Shown: positions 1 through 9,487, counted from the stretch's first letter. The stretch is DNA of 64,000 bases from Marinilabiliales bacterium (GCA_003512955.1 DOTG01000004.1:62001-126000); one strand, 5' to 3'. Notes: generated by a model not told the origin, from the sequence alone. Numbers and translations are program-made.

Positions 1-419
1 TTGAAAGCCATTACTTAAATATTTTGTTCATGCTTTTTACATATAACAGAATATCATTTACTTATAAAATTTAACGACTATTATCATTAGGAATATTTAA
101 AATAACGACAGAAAGTTAGATGTTCGTACATACTTTAAATTTTGAATGATATAAAATTATCCAAAGGATTTGTTTGAGACAAGTAAAAAATCCGTGATAA
201 TCTGCGTTGCAAAGCACCTCCGGTATCAGCGTTCTCATAAATAAACACACTGATAACGCGGATAAACCGCTGATTTTCGCTGCTAAAGAAAAATGTAATT
301 ATTAATTAGTCCGTACAGGATAACAGCCAATTGTTGATAGATGTACAGAAAAAATTTGACACCAATAGTCTTTCTCAGCAACTCCAATTAATATACAGCA
401 TCCGATGGCTCTTATAAAG
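1..419. other. non-coding left edge
   Basis: I see no gene in this stretch. It is AT-rich, has frequent stops in every frame, and holds only short imperfect repeats around TATCAGCG and CTGATAACGCGG (about 215-275). The 3' end of miaA on the minus strand closes it. Confidence 0.5.
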
Positions 420-1361
420 TTATAACTCTTTACCCTGGCTCACTTTTATCAACTGCATCACTTTTTGGATTTTTTCCTCCAGCGGGGCATGACCATCAAT
501 CCAGTGAATGGTAAAGCCATCTTTTTCCATTTTGCGGAAAAAGGTCATCTGCCGTTTTGAAAATTGGTGGATGGCCACATTCAGCTTTTCAAACATGGCA
601 TTGTAACTGAATTCTTTGGCTAAGTATTGGGCAATAAATTTATATTCAAGCCCATAGTAAACCAATACCTCGGAAGGAACCCCTTTGTTCAGCAATGCCT
701 GCACCTCGTCAATCATTCCCTGGCGGAGACGCTCTTTGAGCCGCTCGGTTATCAGGTTTTTTACAGTTTGCCGATTCATTGCAATGCCAATAATCAACGT
801 GTTGATTTCCGGATAAGTGAATTCTTTTTTGGAATGCCCGGCTTCATACCTGGCAATTTCAATGGCACGGATAGCCCTTTTCCTGGTATCAATATCGCTG
901 GTATTGTGCAGGGGTTTCAGGGCTGCCAAATGAGCCGCCAGCTTAGGCAAGTCCCATGTTTCAAGCTCTTGCCTCAGCAATTCGTTTACCGGGACGTTAA
1001 TCAATTGGTAGCCTTTCAATACAGCTTCGATATACATTCCGGAACCGCCGCAAAGAATTGGAAAACTGCCGTGTTCCTTTATATTCTTATACGCTTTTAA
1101 AAAATCAGCCTGGTATTCGAACACGTTGTACTTTTGGCCGGCCTCCAAAATATCTACCAAGTGAATTGGTACAGTAACTCCTCCAATGATATAATCTTCC
1201 AAATCTTTTCCGGTGCCCAAGTCCATGCCCCGGTAAACCTGGCGTGAGTCGGCACTTATAATTTCGGCATTCATTAAATGTGCCAGGTGCGCCGCCAATT
1301 TAGTCTTTCCAGTGGCCGTGGGACCCATGATGGCCAACAAGTCGATAGGTTTTTCCTGCAT
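420..1361 (-). CDS. miaA: tRNA dimethylallyltransferase MiaA
   Basis: This enzyme transfers a dimethylallyl group to N6 of adenosine 37 in tRNAs that read UNN codons. The 313-residue protein has the usual MiaA length. The P-loop GPTATGKT is at residues 13-20 and the family signature ADSRQVYRGMD starts at residue 37, followed by GTGKD. The C-terminal half carries the helical tRNA-binding segment (ITERLKERLRQGMIDEV). It is divergent from the Yip1-like gene across about 110 bp that holds back-to-back -7 boxes. Bacteroidota often carry two MiaA paralogues, and GTGKDLED in place of the commoner GTAKP is a paralogue-type feature. The family call is secure; which paralogue it is remains unproven. 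Confidence 0.95.
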   Translation of the reverse strand: MQEKPIDLLAIMGPTATGKTKLAAHLAHLMNAEIISADSRQVYRGMDLGTGKDLEDYIIGGVTVPIHLVDILEAGQKYNVFEYQADFLKAYKNIKEHGSFPILCGGSGMYIEAVLKGYQLINVPVNELLRQELETWDLPKLAAHLAALKPLHNTSDIDTRKRAIRAIEIARYEAGHSKKEFTYPEINTLIIGIAMNRQTVKNLITERLKERLRQGMIDEVQALLNKGVPSEVLVYYGLEYKFIAQYLAKEFSYNAMFEKLNVAIHQFSKRQMTFFRKMEKDGFTIHWIDGHAPLEEKIQKVMQLIKVSQGKEL

Positions 1362-1390
1362 GGTATCTATTCCAATGGTGTTACAATCTG

Positions 1391-1409
1391 CAAAAATAAG
1401 CTATTTTTG
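1391..1409. promoter_or_regulatory. back-to-back divergent -7 boxes
   Basis: CAAAAATA (1391-1398, minus) and TATTTTTG (1402-1409, plus) are perfect inverted copies of the Bacteroidota TAnnTTTG -7 element, separated by 3 bp. They point to miaA on the left and the Yip1-like gene on the right. No good -33 TTTG is visible for either, so this is a moderate call. The plus-strand box argues for an ATG start after about 1415 for the Yip1-like gene. Confidence 0.5.
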
Positions 1410-1474
1410 TAACCGGTTTTCAGGCATTGAAAATAGATGCAGCCAAAAGACAAATAATGATTACTAATAAAGCA

Positions 1475-2095
1475 ATGAACGAAAAGACCATTAGGAGACG
1501 GATGCAAGCACTTTTGATTGAACCCCAAAACGAATTCAGGGTGATACAATCCGAAAACCTTTCCAGCGGGGCTATCCTGAACCAATACATGTACCCGGTG
1601 CTGCTGATATTTATGGTCACCACCTTTATCGGGAGCATTGTGTTTGGAGCCGCTACGTTTTTAGAAGGTATCCTGATTTTTGTGTTCAGCATCTTGATAA
1701 CCATTCCTTCGCTCTTATTGTCAATTTATCTGGGTATTTGGCTGCTTAAAAAGTGGATGCCCAAGATTTTAATTGATTATAAGCAAATCCACCTTCATCT
1801 TTCCGACATAAAAACCCCCAACCTTGGGTCAAAAACATTCACGCTCATCTCCTACTCGTTAACTCCGGTATATCTGTCGATGATTGTTTCCGGGGTTTTT
1901 CCCAGGCTGTCAGATTTAATCAACCTTTTTGGGCTATATGGATTGGTTCTTTACTGGCAAGGTGCCGAGGTTTTATTCGGCTATCCTCTAAGAACCAGAC
2001 GGTTGTTTGTAACAGTGAGCATATTCCTTTTTGTGAGTATTTTTGTGATTTTCAGGTACGGGATGAAAACCTTATTTGAATTTTTGATTTTTTAA
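1475..2095 (+). CDS. Yip1-like multi-pass membrane protein
   Basis: This looks like a Yip1-family inner-membrane protein of unknown function. It has a short cytoplasmic N-terminus (ALLIEPQNEFRVI) and about five hydrophobic segments. A central stretch, FTLISYSLTPVYLSMIVSG, followed by FGLYGLVLYWQGAEVLFG, fits the Yip1 pattern. Start choice is open: TTG at 1427 and ATG at 1457 are also in frame. I prefer ATG 1475 because the family normally begins just before this N-terminal motif. It precedes smpB by 11 bp on the same strand, so co-transcription is likely. The assignment rests on pattern only. Confidence 0.6.
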   Translation: MNEKTIRRRMQALLIEPQNEFRVIQSENLSSGAILNQYMYPVLLIFMVTTFIGSIVFGAATFLEGILIFVFSILITIPSLLLSIYLGIWLLKKWMPKILIDYKQIHLHLSDIKTPNLGSKTFTLISYSLTPVYLSMIVSGVFPRLSDLINLFGLYGLVLYWQGAEVLFGYPLRTRRLFVTVSIFLFVSIFVIFRYGMKTLFEFLIF

Positions 2096-2106
2096 AAACA
2101 AGTATT

Positions 2107-2565
2107 ATGAGGGCAACAAGCAATGTGCGGATTAAGAATAAAAAAGCAACTTTTAATTACGAAATATTAGAAACCTACACGGCGGGAATTGAACTTCTGG
2201 GAACCGAAATAAAGAGCATCCGCAACAATAAAGCCGGCCTGAACGAAACCTATTGTACTTTTGTGGATGGCGAACTCTATATTAAGAATATGTACATTGC
2301 CGAATACGAATTGGGAGGTTATGTAAACCATGAACCCCGCCGCGACCGTAAATTGTTGCTCAACCGGCAAGAGCTCAACAAATGGGAGAAAAAGATGAAA
2401 GAACGCGGTTTTACCATCATTCCGCTATCGCTTTTTGTGAATGCCAATGGCTTGGTAAAGATAGATGTAGCTTTAGCACGCGGTAAAAAACAATACGATA
2501 AACGCGAAACCATCAAAGATAAAGACAACCGACGCGAAATGGACCGGATGCATAAGGAACGTTAG
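2107..2565 (+). CDS. smpB: SsrA-binding protein SmpB
   Basis: SmpB binds tmRNA and helps it rescue stalled ribosomes. The 152-residue protein has the family hallmarks: RIKNKKATFNYEI at the start, AGIELLGTEIKSIR (residues about 26-39), FVDGELYIKNMYI, HEPRRDRKLLL, and a basic C-terminal tail ending RREMDRMHKER. Length is normal. It probably shares a transcript with the upstream Yip1-like gene. The tmRNA gene itself was not found in this window. Confidence 0.96.
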   Translation: MRATSNVRIKNKKATFNYEILETYTAGIELLGTEIKSIRNNKAGLNETYCTFVDGELYIKNMYIAEYELGGYVNHEPRRDRKLLLNRQELNKWEKKMKERGFTIIPLSLFVNANGLVKIDVALARGKKQYDKRETIKDKDNRREMDRMHKER

Positions 2566-2823
2566 GTTTTGTTGTGCTAAGTATCAAGATATGAGATTGA
2601 GAGATACGAGACCAAAACCAATTAGTTAATGAGCAAATTTTCCATTCGTCCAACCACTCAACAATTTAACCATTTAACACCTAGAAGAATTTAAACCTTA
2701 AAGAAACCAGATTGAATTCAACGAACGGTACGTTTGAGATTAAGGTATTTCCTCCGTTGAAGCAATCGTTTTTTTCAAATTCCCAAATTTTTCCTATTTT
2801 AACTTTCCAAAATTCAAATCAAT

Positions 2824-4323
2824 ATGGGAAGTTATATTTTATCGCTCGACCAGGGAACCAGCAGCTCGCGGGCTATTTTATTTGATATAAAGGGACAAAT
2901 TGTAGCATCGTCTCAAAAGGAATTTCCTCAATATTACCCGCAACCGGGATGGGTGGAACAAAACCCTGAGGAAATATGGCACAGCCAGCTTGAGGTGGCT
3001 CATGAGGTAATCCGAAAAGCGAAGATAAAACCACTTGAAATACATGCGTTGGGAATTACCAATCAGCGCGAAACGGCCATTATTTGGGACAAAACCACGG
3101 GCGAACCTATTTATCCGGCCATTGTTTGGCAGGATAAGCGTACTTCGGTTTTTTGCGACGAACTCAAAAAAGAGGGCTGGGCTCCCTATGTTCATGAAAA
3201 CACCGGACTGGTTATTGACAGCTATTTTTCGGCCACCAAAATCCATTGGATGCTGAACCATGTTCCGGGAGCTATGGACCGGGCTAAGAAGAGGCAATTG
3301 CTTTTTGGGACTGTGGACACCTGGCTGATTTGGAAACTGACCAATGGGGCTATTCATGTCACCGATTTTACAAACGCCTCACGGACCCTGTTATTCAATA
3401 TAAAAACCTTGGAGTGGGATTTGGAATTACTTGCCCGCATGGGAATCCCAGACAAAATGCTACCTAAAGTGGTAGCTTCGAGCGAAAATATTGGGAACAC
3501 ACATCCTGAACTATTTGGGGGGATTCCGATTCCAATTGCCGGAATTGCCGGCGACCAACAATCGGCACTTTACGGTCAGGCTGGGTTTGAACCTGGGGTG
3601 GCCAAAAACACTTACGGTACCGGATGTTTTATTTTAATGAATACCGGAACTAAAAAAGTAACCTCTACGCACGGTTTGTTAACCACATTGACTTGCGGAA
3701 CCCGGCAAGAGTATCCTCGTTATGCACTCGAAGGCAGTGTGTTTATTGCCGGTGCCGCCATCAAATGGTTGCGCGATGCCTTACATCTGATAAAAAAAGC
3801 CGATGAAACCCTTGAAATCGCTGAGAATTTGAAAGACACTCAGGGAGTTTACGTGGTCCCGGCGTTTACAGGTCTGGGTGCCCCCTATTGGGACATGACC
3901 GCCCGTGGAACTATTTTTGGATTGACACTTGGGGTTACCGATAAACATATCGTGAAGGCGACGTTGGAATCGCTGGCTTACCAAAGCAAAGATGTGCTGG
4001 ATGCCATGGAAAAGGATGCCGGGGTAGCCATCAAGGTGTTAAATGTGGACGGTGGGGCATCAACCAACAACTATTTGATGCAATTCCAAAGCGATATTTT
4101 GAATGCCCAGGTGGATCGACCCGAAATTGTTGAAACCACCGCCTTGGGAGCCGCATTTTTAGCGGGTTTAGCTACCGGATTCTGGAAAAACAAAGACGAA
4201 CTGAATCAAATCCGTAAGCTCAACCATTCCTTCAAACCTAAGATGGCTGAAGAATCGCGCATCCTTTTGCACGAAGGTTGGCAAAAAGCAGTAAACCGCT
4301 CCATGTATTGGGAAGACGAATAA
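2824..4323 (+). CDS. glpK: glycerol kinase
   Basis: GlpK phosphorylates glycerol to sn-glycerol 3-phosphate with ATP in the cytoplasm. The 499-residue length is typical. FGGY-kinase motifs are present: DQGTSSSRAILFD near the start (residues 9-21), GITNQRETAIIWDK, IAGDQQSALYGQ, GAPYWDMTARG, and the C-terminal VDGGASTNNYLMQFQSDIL. There is no glpF or glpD next to it, so it stands alone; the 258-bp upstream gap holds no other gene. It converges with the glycosyltransferase at 4362 across 38 bp. Confidence 0.96.
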   Translation: MGSYILSLDQGTSSSRAILFDIKGQIVASSQKEFPQYYPQPGWVEQNPEEIWHSQLEVAHEVIRKAKIKPLEIHALGITNQRETAIIWDKTTGEPIYPAIVWQDKRTSVFCDELKKEGWAPYVHENTGLVIDSYFSATKIHWMLNHVPGAMDRAKKRQLLFGTVDTWLIWKLTNGAIHVTDFTNASRTLLFNIKTLEWDLELLARMGIPDKMLPKVVASSENIGNTHPELFGGIPIPIAGIAGDQQSALYGQAGFEPGVAKNTYGTGCFILMNTGTKKVTSTHGLLTTLTCGTRQEYPRYALEGSVFIAGAAIKWLRDALHLIKKADETLEIAENLKDTQGVYVVPAFTGLGAPYWDMTARGTIFGLTLGVTDKHIVKATLESLAYQSKDVLDAMEKDAGVAIKVLNVDGGASTNNYLMQFQSDILNAQVDRPEIVETTALGAAFLAGLATGFWKNKDELNQIRKLNHSFKPKMAEESRILLHEGWQKAVNRSMYWEDE

Positions 4324-4361
4324 AAAGCAGGTGAAGATTCTGATCTGAATATTCGGTATTT

Positions 4362-5849
4362 TTATTCTTGTGGTTCCCGTTTTAAAATCACATAGTTTGA
4401 ATTGGCATATAATGGTTTGTAATGGGGTAACCCGGTAGTCCGTATTTCATGAAACGGATATTGGGTTAAGTTGGCAAATTCCTGGGCGACAATTATATAA
4501 TTTACGCCCAACCTCGTGATAATTGAAGCCAATTCTTCGTTGGTTACCCGTTTCAGATTGTAATATTCCACATTTTTGTAAGAATAAATGGTGTAATTAT
4601 CAATCTGGTTAAAGATAAATTCCCAGGGAGCCAGTACCTTTTCATGTTTGGGAATGTATCGGGCAAGCTCTTCATGAATCTCGGGATAATTGGCATTGTA
4701 TTTAAAAACCATCTTAAAACTGGTAGCAAGGTTCACCCCTTGAAAAACCAGGAGCAGCAATAGAATTACAAGTACCCGGTTTTTGCGGTTTTCCATGGCT
4801 TTTTGAATGCCCAGGGCGGTTATCAAGGCCATAATGGGCAAATAATACAATAAAAACCGTTCGGCTACATATGCCCCAAACAGATTCAGGCTGATGACCA
4901 GGATAAGGAAGTAGCGCATGATTTCAGGAATCTGCTTTATCAAGCTTTTAAAATATACAATCAGCATAAAAAAGAACAATGCAGAGGTGGCCATGGCCCG
5001 GTAACTCCAAAAGAATCGCTGGTGTTCGGTAAACAAAGCCTTCAACCGGATGAGGGCAATATTGCCTTTCAGCTTCACGGCTTCGTTTGGGACATTCTGA
5101 AATTCGCCAATAAAAGCTTTGATGCTTTCAACATTGGTCATATCCCAGAAATAAAGCATGCTTACAAAGAAGGTAACCAACGAATATTTTACCCAAGCCT
5201 TATATTTACGGTAACTCAAAAGGTAAATAAAACCGGTTATGGCAAAAACATTCCCGTTAAAATGGGTCAGGAACGAAAGCCCGGCCATCAACCCGGCAAG
5301 GATAACCAGATTTTCCCTCTCCTCTTTTATGGCACGGTACAAAAACAGGAATGAGCAGAATCCCAGAAGCATCATCGCCACATCGGGACGGAAAATAATG
5401 GCTTGTTCCAACACCAAAGGAGTAGAGATTAAAACAAATACCGGAAGCATCCAAAACCACCGTTCCTGGTTGGGGAAATGTTTGATAATAAATCGCCGGT
5501 AAATAATTAAGAAAAGAATAAAAAGAGCAAGAACATAGGCTTTGAAAATCCAAAAATGCCAGCCAAAAAGTTTAATTAAACCCGCTCCCACATAAACGTG
5601 TAGCTTGTAAATGGCGTAAATTCTCACTGATGCCTGGTTCACCAAAGGCATCGACTTAAGCCGGACAACACCTTCGTTCAGCAACCAATAGGCCTGTTCG
5701 CCAAACCAGTTTTCATCGCTTTGGATAAACCGGTTCTTGAGGCTTACCAGAAACGCCAAGGCAAGAATGCCCATCATCCAAAGCAATCCTTTTTTTGAGA
5801 ATAAAGCCACGGCAAGGGTTTGGATGGGATTTTTATAACGAGTTTTCAA
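4362..5849 (-). CDS. GT39-like membrane glycosyltransferase (GT-C fold)
   Basis: This is probably an inner-membrane glycosyltransferase of the ArnT/PMT (GT-C) type that uses a lipid-linked sugar donor. The 495-residue protein has about 11-12 hydrophobic helices. The first periplasmic loop carries an acidic pair (FIQSDENWFGEQAYWLL, residues about 42-58), where GT-C enzymes keep a catalytic Asp/Glu. The RPDVAMMLLGF segment after the fifth or sixth helix also fits. A soluble C-terminal region of about 120 residues follows. The start is TTG; no nearby in-frame ATG is plausible. Donor and acceptor cannot be told from the sequence. Confidence 0.7.
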   Translation of the reverse strand: MKTRYKNPIQTLAVALFSKKGLLWMMGILALAFLVSLKNRFIQSDENWFGEQAYWLLNEGVVRLKSMPLVNQASVRIYAIYKLHVYVGAGLIKLFGWHFWIFKAYVLALFILFLIIYRRFIIKHFPNQERWFWMLPVFVLISTPLVLEQAIIFRPDVAMMLLGFCSFLFLYRAIKEERENLVILAGLMAGLSFLTHFNGNVFAITGFIYLLSYRKYKAWVKYSLVTFFVSMLYFWDMTNVESIKAFIGEFQNVPNEAVKLKGNIALIRLKALFTEHQRFFWSYRAMATSALFFFMLIVYFKSLIKQIPEIMRYFLILVISLNLFGAYVAERFLLYYLPIMALITALGIQKAMENRKNRVLVILLLLLVFQGVNLATSFKMVFKYNANYPEIHEELARYIPKHEKVLAPWEFIFNQIDNYTIYSYKNVEYYNLKRVTNEELASIITRLGVNYIIVAQEFANLTQYPFHEIRTTGLPHYKPLYANSNYVILKREPQE

Positions 5850-5888
5850 TTTCGGAATTATTTGGTTGGATTGGGATTAAAAAAAGAG

Positions 5889-6791
5889 TTATGGCATGGG
5901 ATGTCCTTGCGAGGCAACCAGAATTTGGAACCATTGTTCATCGGTTAACTCCAATTGCATAGCTTTTGCTGCCGAAAGGACCCGTTCTTTCTGAAAAGTG
6001 CCAATCACAGGAATGGGACCCGATGGGTGTTTTAACAGCCAAGCCAGTGCCACTTGGTCCAACGGGGGGTCTCCCAGTTCTGCGGAAATTTCATTCATCG
6101 CTTTTCTTACCTTTTGTGCCCGTTCCGATTGGCCGCTAAACAGACTGCCACCAGCCAACGGCGACCAAATCATGGGTTTTATCTGGTTTTTAATACAAGT
6201 ATCCAATGTTCCATCATAAATAGGGTCCACATGCAATACCGACCATTCAATTTGGTTGGTAATCAAAGGCGTTTCCATCCGCTCACTCAACATTTCGAAT
6301 TGTGACGGGGTAAAGTTTGAAACCCCGAAATGCAGCACTTTTCCCGATTTTAAAAGCTTGTGAAACGTTCTATCCAACATTTCGGGGTGCATCAATGGGC
6401 TGGGACGATGAATCAACAGCAAATCCAGGTAATGGGTGTTTAAATCTTTAAGGGTCTGCTCCACCGAATGCACGATGTGATTTTCGGTAGTTACGTAGTA
6501 ACCCAAACCCTTTTTTGCAGATGGCGAACCTGGCAAAACGATCGCGGTTTTAGAAACAATTTCCAATTTTTCGCGCAAAGAGGGTTCTTCTTTCAAAACC
6601 CGTCCAAAATATTTTTGACTTTGGTAATTGCCGTAAATATCAGCTTCATCGATAGAAGTAATTCCAAGGTCCAGACCATCGTGAATCAATGAGGATATTT
6701 CCCGGGCAGGGACATCGTTGAGTCTCCATAACCCGAGAACAATATTCGATAACGATAAATTGGCTTTTGGGGAAAGTTGCTGTTTTTGCAT
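5889..6791 (-). CDS. aldo/keto reductase (YdhF-like)
   Basis: This is an NADPH-dependent aldo/keto reductase of the bacterial YdhF/Tas type. The catalytic tetrad is visible: Asp48 and Tyr53 in SIDEADIYG, Lys81 in VSKTA, and His128 in LLLIHRPSP. Cofactor-binding motifs such as GVSNF, WSPLAGG and PVIGT follow the TIM-barrel order. I start it at ATG 6791, not the in-frame TTG at 6797, because a TAATTTTG -7 box lies at 6814-6821 and gives a short leader. Its substrate is unknown. Next to it lies a decayed DHFR-like fragment. Confidence 0.9.
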   Translation of the reverse strand: MQKQQLSPKANLSLSNIVLGLWRLNDVPAREISSLIHDGLDLGITSIDEADIYGNYQSQKYFGRVLKEEPSLREKLEIVSKTAIVLPGSPSAKKGLGYYVTTENHIVHSVEQTLKDLNTHYLDLLLIHRPSPLMHPEMLDRTFHKLLKSGKVLHFGVSNFTPSQFEMLSERMETPLITNQIEWSVLHVDPIYDGTLDTCIKNQIKPMIWSPLAGGSLFSGQSERAQKVRKAMNEISAELGDPPLDQVALAWLLKHPSGPIPVIGTFQKERVLSAAKAMQLELTDEQWFQILVASQGHPMP

Positions 6792-6813
6792 AGTCAATAA
6801 CTTGATTTATGGG

Positions 6814-6821
6814 CAAAATTA
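6814..6821 (-). promoter_or_regulatory. -7 box of the aldo/keto reductase
   Basis: The minus strand reads TAATTTTG here, a full TAnnTTTG match, about 23-30 bp before the ATG at 6791. It supports the ATG start over the upstream TTG. Confidence 0.5.
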
Positions 6822-6847
6822 CTAAAAAATGTTGGATGGTACGGAGG

Positions 6848-6934
6848 GAAAAAACTCAGGTTACCGGCAGGTTTTGCAATGTAACCATCAAGGCTGGCAG
6901 CAATGTAAACAATCAGTTTTCGTTCCCGGTCCAT
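6848..6934 (-). pseudogene. N-terminal remnant of a DHFR/RibD-C family gene
   Basis: The minus strand encodes about 29 residues that read MDRERKLIVYIAASLDGYIA followed by KPAGNLSFF. This is the start of the bacterial dihydrofolate-reductase-like (RibD C-terminal) family, whose members begin KLIVYIAASLDGYIA. Similarity stops there, and the frame then runs into unrelated sequence and a stop near 6794. A full member would need about 170 residues, and only about 110 bp separate this from the aldo/keto reductase. It is a 3'-deleted remnant. Confidence 0.7.
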
Positions 6935-6951
6935 TTGGTCAGCATAAATGC

Positions 6952-8853
6952 TTAATAAGCCCGTTCGTCTTTCCCTTCGATGTAATTGATAAAAGATTTT
7001 GTAACCACCTTGTTTCCTCCGGGAGTTGGGTAATTCCCCGTGAAATACCAGTCTCCCGGGTGGTTCGGGCAAGCCTTATGCAGGTTCTCAACGCTTTGAT
7101 ACACAATTTCAACTTCAGCCTTAACGCTTTCCGATTTCAGCAATTGGGCAACCTTTACTGACACTTGCTCAGGAGTAAATTCCCTGAAAATATGTTTCAC
7201 ATAATTGATGACATCTTCTTTGGGAAGGTTCTCTTGCTCTTTCGATTTCAGGTACACCTCCTGAATCAGATCTTCTTTTCCTTGATCCTTCAACAATTCA
7301 ATGCCTGCCTGGAACGCGATAAAATCGCCAAGTTTGGCCATATCGATACCGTAACAGTCGGGGTAACGGATTTGTGGCGATGAGGAAACAATTACAATTT
7401 TTTTGGGTCCCAAGCGATCCAGAATCTTTAGGATGCTTTGTTTCAGGGTTGTTCCCCTAACAATGGAATCATCAATAATAACCAGGTTATCAATTCCCCG
7501 GCGGATGGTACCATAAGTTATGTCGTACACATGACCTACCAAATCCTCACGTCCCTTGTCGGCGGAAATAAAGGTGCGGAGTTTCACATCCTTAATGGCA
7601 ACCTTTTCGACCCTTGGGCGGAGCGATAATATTTTCCGCAGTTCATCGGGTGTAATATTCGTTCCTTTGTCAAGAATCAGCCGCTGTTTTTCTTCAATCA
7701 GCCAATCTTCAACTCCTTTTATCATCCCATAAAAAGCCGATTCGGCAGTGTTCGGGATAAAGGAAAACACGGTATTTTCAATATCATAGTTTACCGATTT
7801 GAGGATATCGGGAACTATCAATTCACCCAGTTTCTTCCGCTCTTTATAAATATCCTCGTCGCTGCCCCGCGAGAAATAAATCCGCTCGAAGCTACACGCG
7901 GTATTGGCTTGGGGAATGCGGACCACATCTTCCGAAACTTTCCCATTTTTCTTGATTATCAGCGCGTGACCCGGTTTCAGTTCCTGAACCTCATCAATCT
8001 TGATATTCATGACTGTTTGAATGGCTGATCTTTCAGATGCAGCAATTACAAACTCATCATCCTGGTGGAAGAAGGCTGGCCGGATTCCGTTCGGATCGCG
8101 AAATACAAAGGCATCTCCATGTCCAATCAGGCCTGAAATTACGTAGCCGCCATCCCAGTATTTACTGGCTTCTTCCAAAATTTTCCGCACGTCGAGGCTT
8201 TCAGCAATCAGGTCGGAAATCTGGACATTGGCATATCCTTCGTTTTTATATTGACGGAAAAGCCGTTGGTTTTCTTCATCTAAAAAGTGTCCTACTTTTT
8301 CCAAAATGGTCACGGTATCGGAATAATCTTTTGGGTGCTGCCCCAAATCCATCAGGTGTTTGAACAATTCATCTACGTTGGTCAGGTTAAAATTCCCTGC
8401 AATGACCAAATTCCTCGATTTCCAGTTATTCTCCCGCATCACCGGATGCACGTTCTCTATATTGTTGCGCCCAAAAGTACCATAACGCAAATGGCCCAAA
8501 TACAATTCGCCGGCAAAAGGGAGGTTGTTTTTTGCAAATTCCGGGTTGTTTAAATCCTCTTGGTTTCCTTCACTTTCGATGGATAAGCGTGAGTTTATTT
8601 CGGCAAAAACATTCACAATGGGAGTAGATGCATTGGAGCGGGACCGGCTGAGGTATTTTTTCCCGGGAGCAATGTCCAGCTTAAGTGATACCACGCCAGC
8701 TCCATCCTGCCCACGGTTCCTCTGTTTTTCCATCATTAAATAGAGTTTGTTTAAACCAAAGCGCCAAGTACCATATTTCTCCTGGTAATACGATAAGGGT
8801 TTTAACAACCTTATTAAAATAAATCCGCATTCATGCTTAATTGGATCGCTCAT
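6952..8853 (-). CDS. PurF paralogue, amidophosphoribosyltransferase family
   Basis: This is a class II glutamine amidotransferase fused to a PRPP-binding phosphoribosyltransferase domain, as in PurF, which makes phosphoribosylamine in purine synthesis. Cys9 (HECGFILIR) is the likely N-terminal nucleophile, so an 8-residue propeptide would have to be removed. RNRGQDGAG and GHLRYGTFG follow. The PRPP loop VIIDDSIVRGTT is at residues about 458-469. At 633 residues it is over 100 longer than standard PurF, with insertions between the two domains. It could be the pathway enzyme or a specialised paralogue; the window has no other pur gene to decide. Confidence 0.85.
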   Translation of the reverse strand: MSDPIKHECGFILIRLLKPLSYYQEKYGTWRFGLNKLYLMMEKQRNRGQDGAGVVSLKLDIAPGKKYLSRSRSNASTPIVNVFAEINSRLSIESEGNQEDLNNPEFAKNNLPFAGELYLGHLRYGTFGRNNIENVHPVMRENNWKSRNLVIAGNFNLTNVDELFKHLMDLGQHPKDYSDTVTILEKVGHFLDEENQRLFRQYKNEGYANVQISDLIAESLDVRKILEEASKYWDGGYVISGLIGHGDAFVFRDPNGIRPAFFHQDDEFVIAASERSAIQTVMNIKIDEVQELKPGHALIIKKNGKVSEDVVRIPQANTACSFERIYFSRGSDEDIYKERKKLGELIVPDILKSVNYDIENTVFSFIPNTAESAFYGMIKGVEDWLIEEKQRLILDKGTNITPDELRKILSLRPRVEKVAIKDVKLRTFISADKGREDLVGHVYDITYGTIRRGIDNLVIIDDSIVRGTTLKQSILKILDRLGPKKIVIVSSSPQIRYPDCYGIDMAKLGDFIAFQAGIELLKDQGKEDLIQEVYLKSKEQENLPKEDVINYVKHIFREFTPEQVSVKVAQLLKSESVKAEVEIVYQSVENLHKACPNHPGDWYFTGNYPTPGGNKVVTKSFINYIEGKDERAY

Positions 8854-8969
8854 GCTTATTGATGTTTTTATTTGTATTGATTGCCTGCTGATAACTTAAA
8901 AATGCACCATTTGATTTGGATGCATCCACCTCCGGAAGGATTGTCAGAATGCCTGGATTGAAAAAAGGT

Positions 8970-9461
8970 TTAATTTGTTCCATATCCTAATTTGGGATAT
9001 TTGATTTTTGATTTTACAATGTAAGAGTTTGGAAATTTTTTCCGCACCTGATGAAAAAATTCGTAGGCTTCATTTTTATTCCGATAATCCCCTACTCTCA
9101 ATTTAAAATATGGAGCCTGATATTCTGTATAAATCAGTGAGGCATCAAAATCGGGAAATGATGTTTGGAATTCTTCAATGAGTTGGTTGAGTTTTTCGCG
9201 GGCATTCTGGTCCGAACCGGAATAAATCTGTATTCTAAAACCATTCAAACCCTCTTTTTCGTTCATCCGGATGCTTTTTTCCACCAGTACATTTAAGGAG
9301 GGGTCTTGAGTAATTTCAATCTTGCCGCCTGTGCTTTTAGCTTGTAATTGCAGGAAAATATCTTCACTTATGTTTAAGGAATCCTCCTGTTTGGACTGTC
9401 CAAATAGAGTTGTCCCAATAAAGAGGCAGGCAAACACTACATACAGAATCTTTAACTTCAT
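8970..9461 (-). CDS. secreted SPOR-domain protein
   Basis: This is a small exported protein with a C-terminal SPOR domain, which binds denuded peptidoglycan glycan strands, often at the division site. An N-terminal signal sequence (KILYVVFACLFIGTTLFGQ) is followed by a linker and then the SPOR repeat GFRIQIYSGSDQNAREKLNQ, ending KLRVGDYRNKNEAYEFFHQVR. I start at ATG 9461: the in-frame TTG at 9482 lies inside the TATCTTTG promoter element. It stands between the PurF paralogue and the BI-1 protein on the same strand, with a gap on each side. Confidence 0.85.
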   Translation of the reverse strand: MKLKILYVVFACLFIGTTLFGQSKQEDSLNISEDIFLQLQAKSTGGKIEITQDPSLNVLVEKSIRMNEKEGLNGFRIQIYSGSDQNAREKLNQLIEEFQTSFPDFDASLIYTEYQAPYFKLRVGDYRNKNEAYEFFHQVRKKFPNSYIVKSKIKYPKLGYGTN

Positions 9462-9479
9462 TCCCTTTTTTTTGATGTG

Positions 9480-9487
9480 CAAAGATA
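9480..9487 (-). promoter_or_regulatory. -7 box of the SPOR gene
   Basis: The minus strand reads TATCTTTG, a perfect TAnnTTTG, 19 bp upstream of the ATG. It overlaps the TTG that would otherwise extend the reading frame and so settles the start. Confidence 0.65.

Noticed and set aside
6794..7072. 92-residue minus-strand reading frame spanning the PurF paralogue end
   Set aside because: Its first 46 codons are out of frame inside the PurF paralogue; only the DHFR-like segment at 6848-6934 is meaningful.
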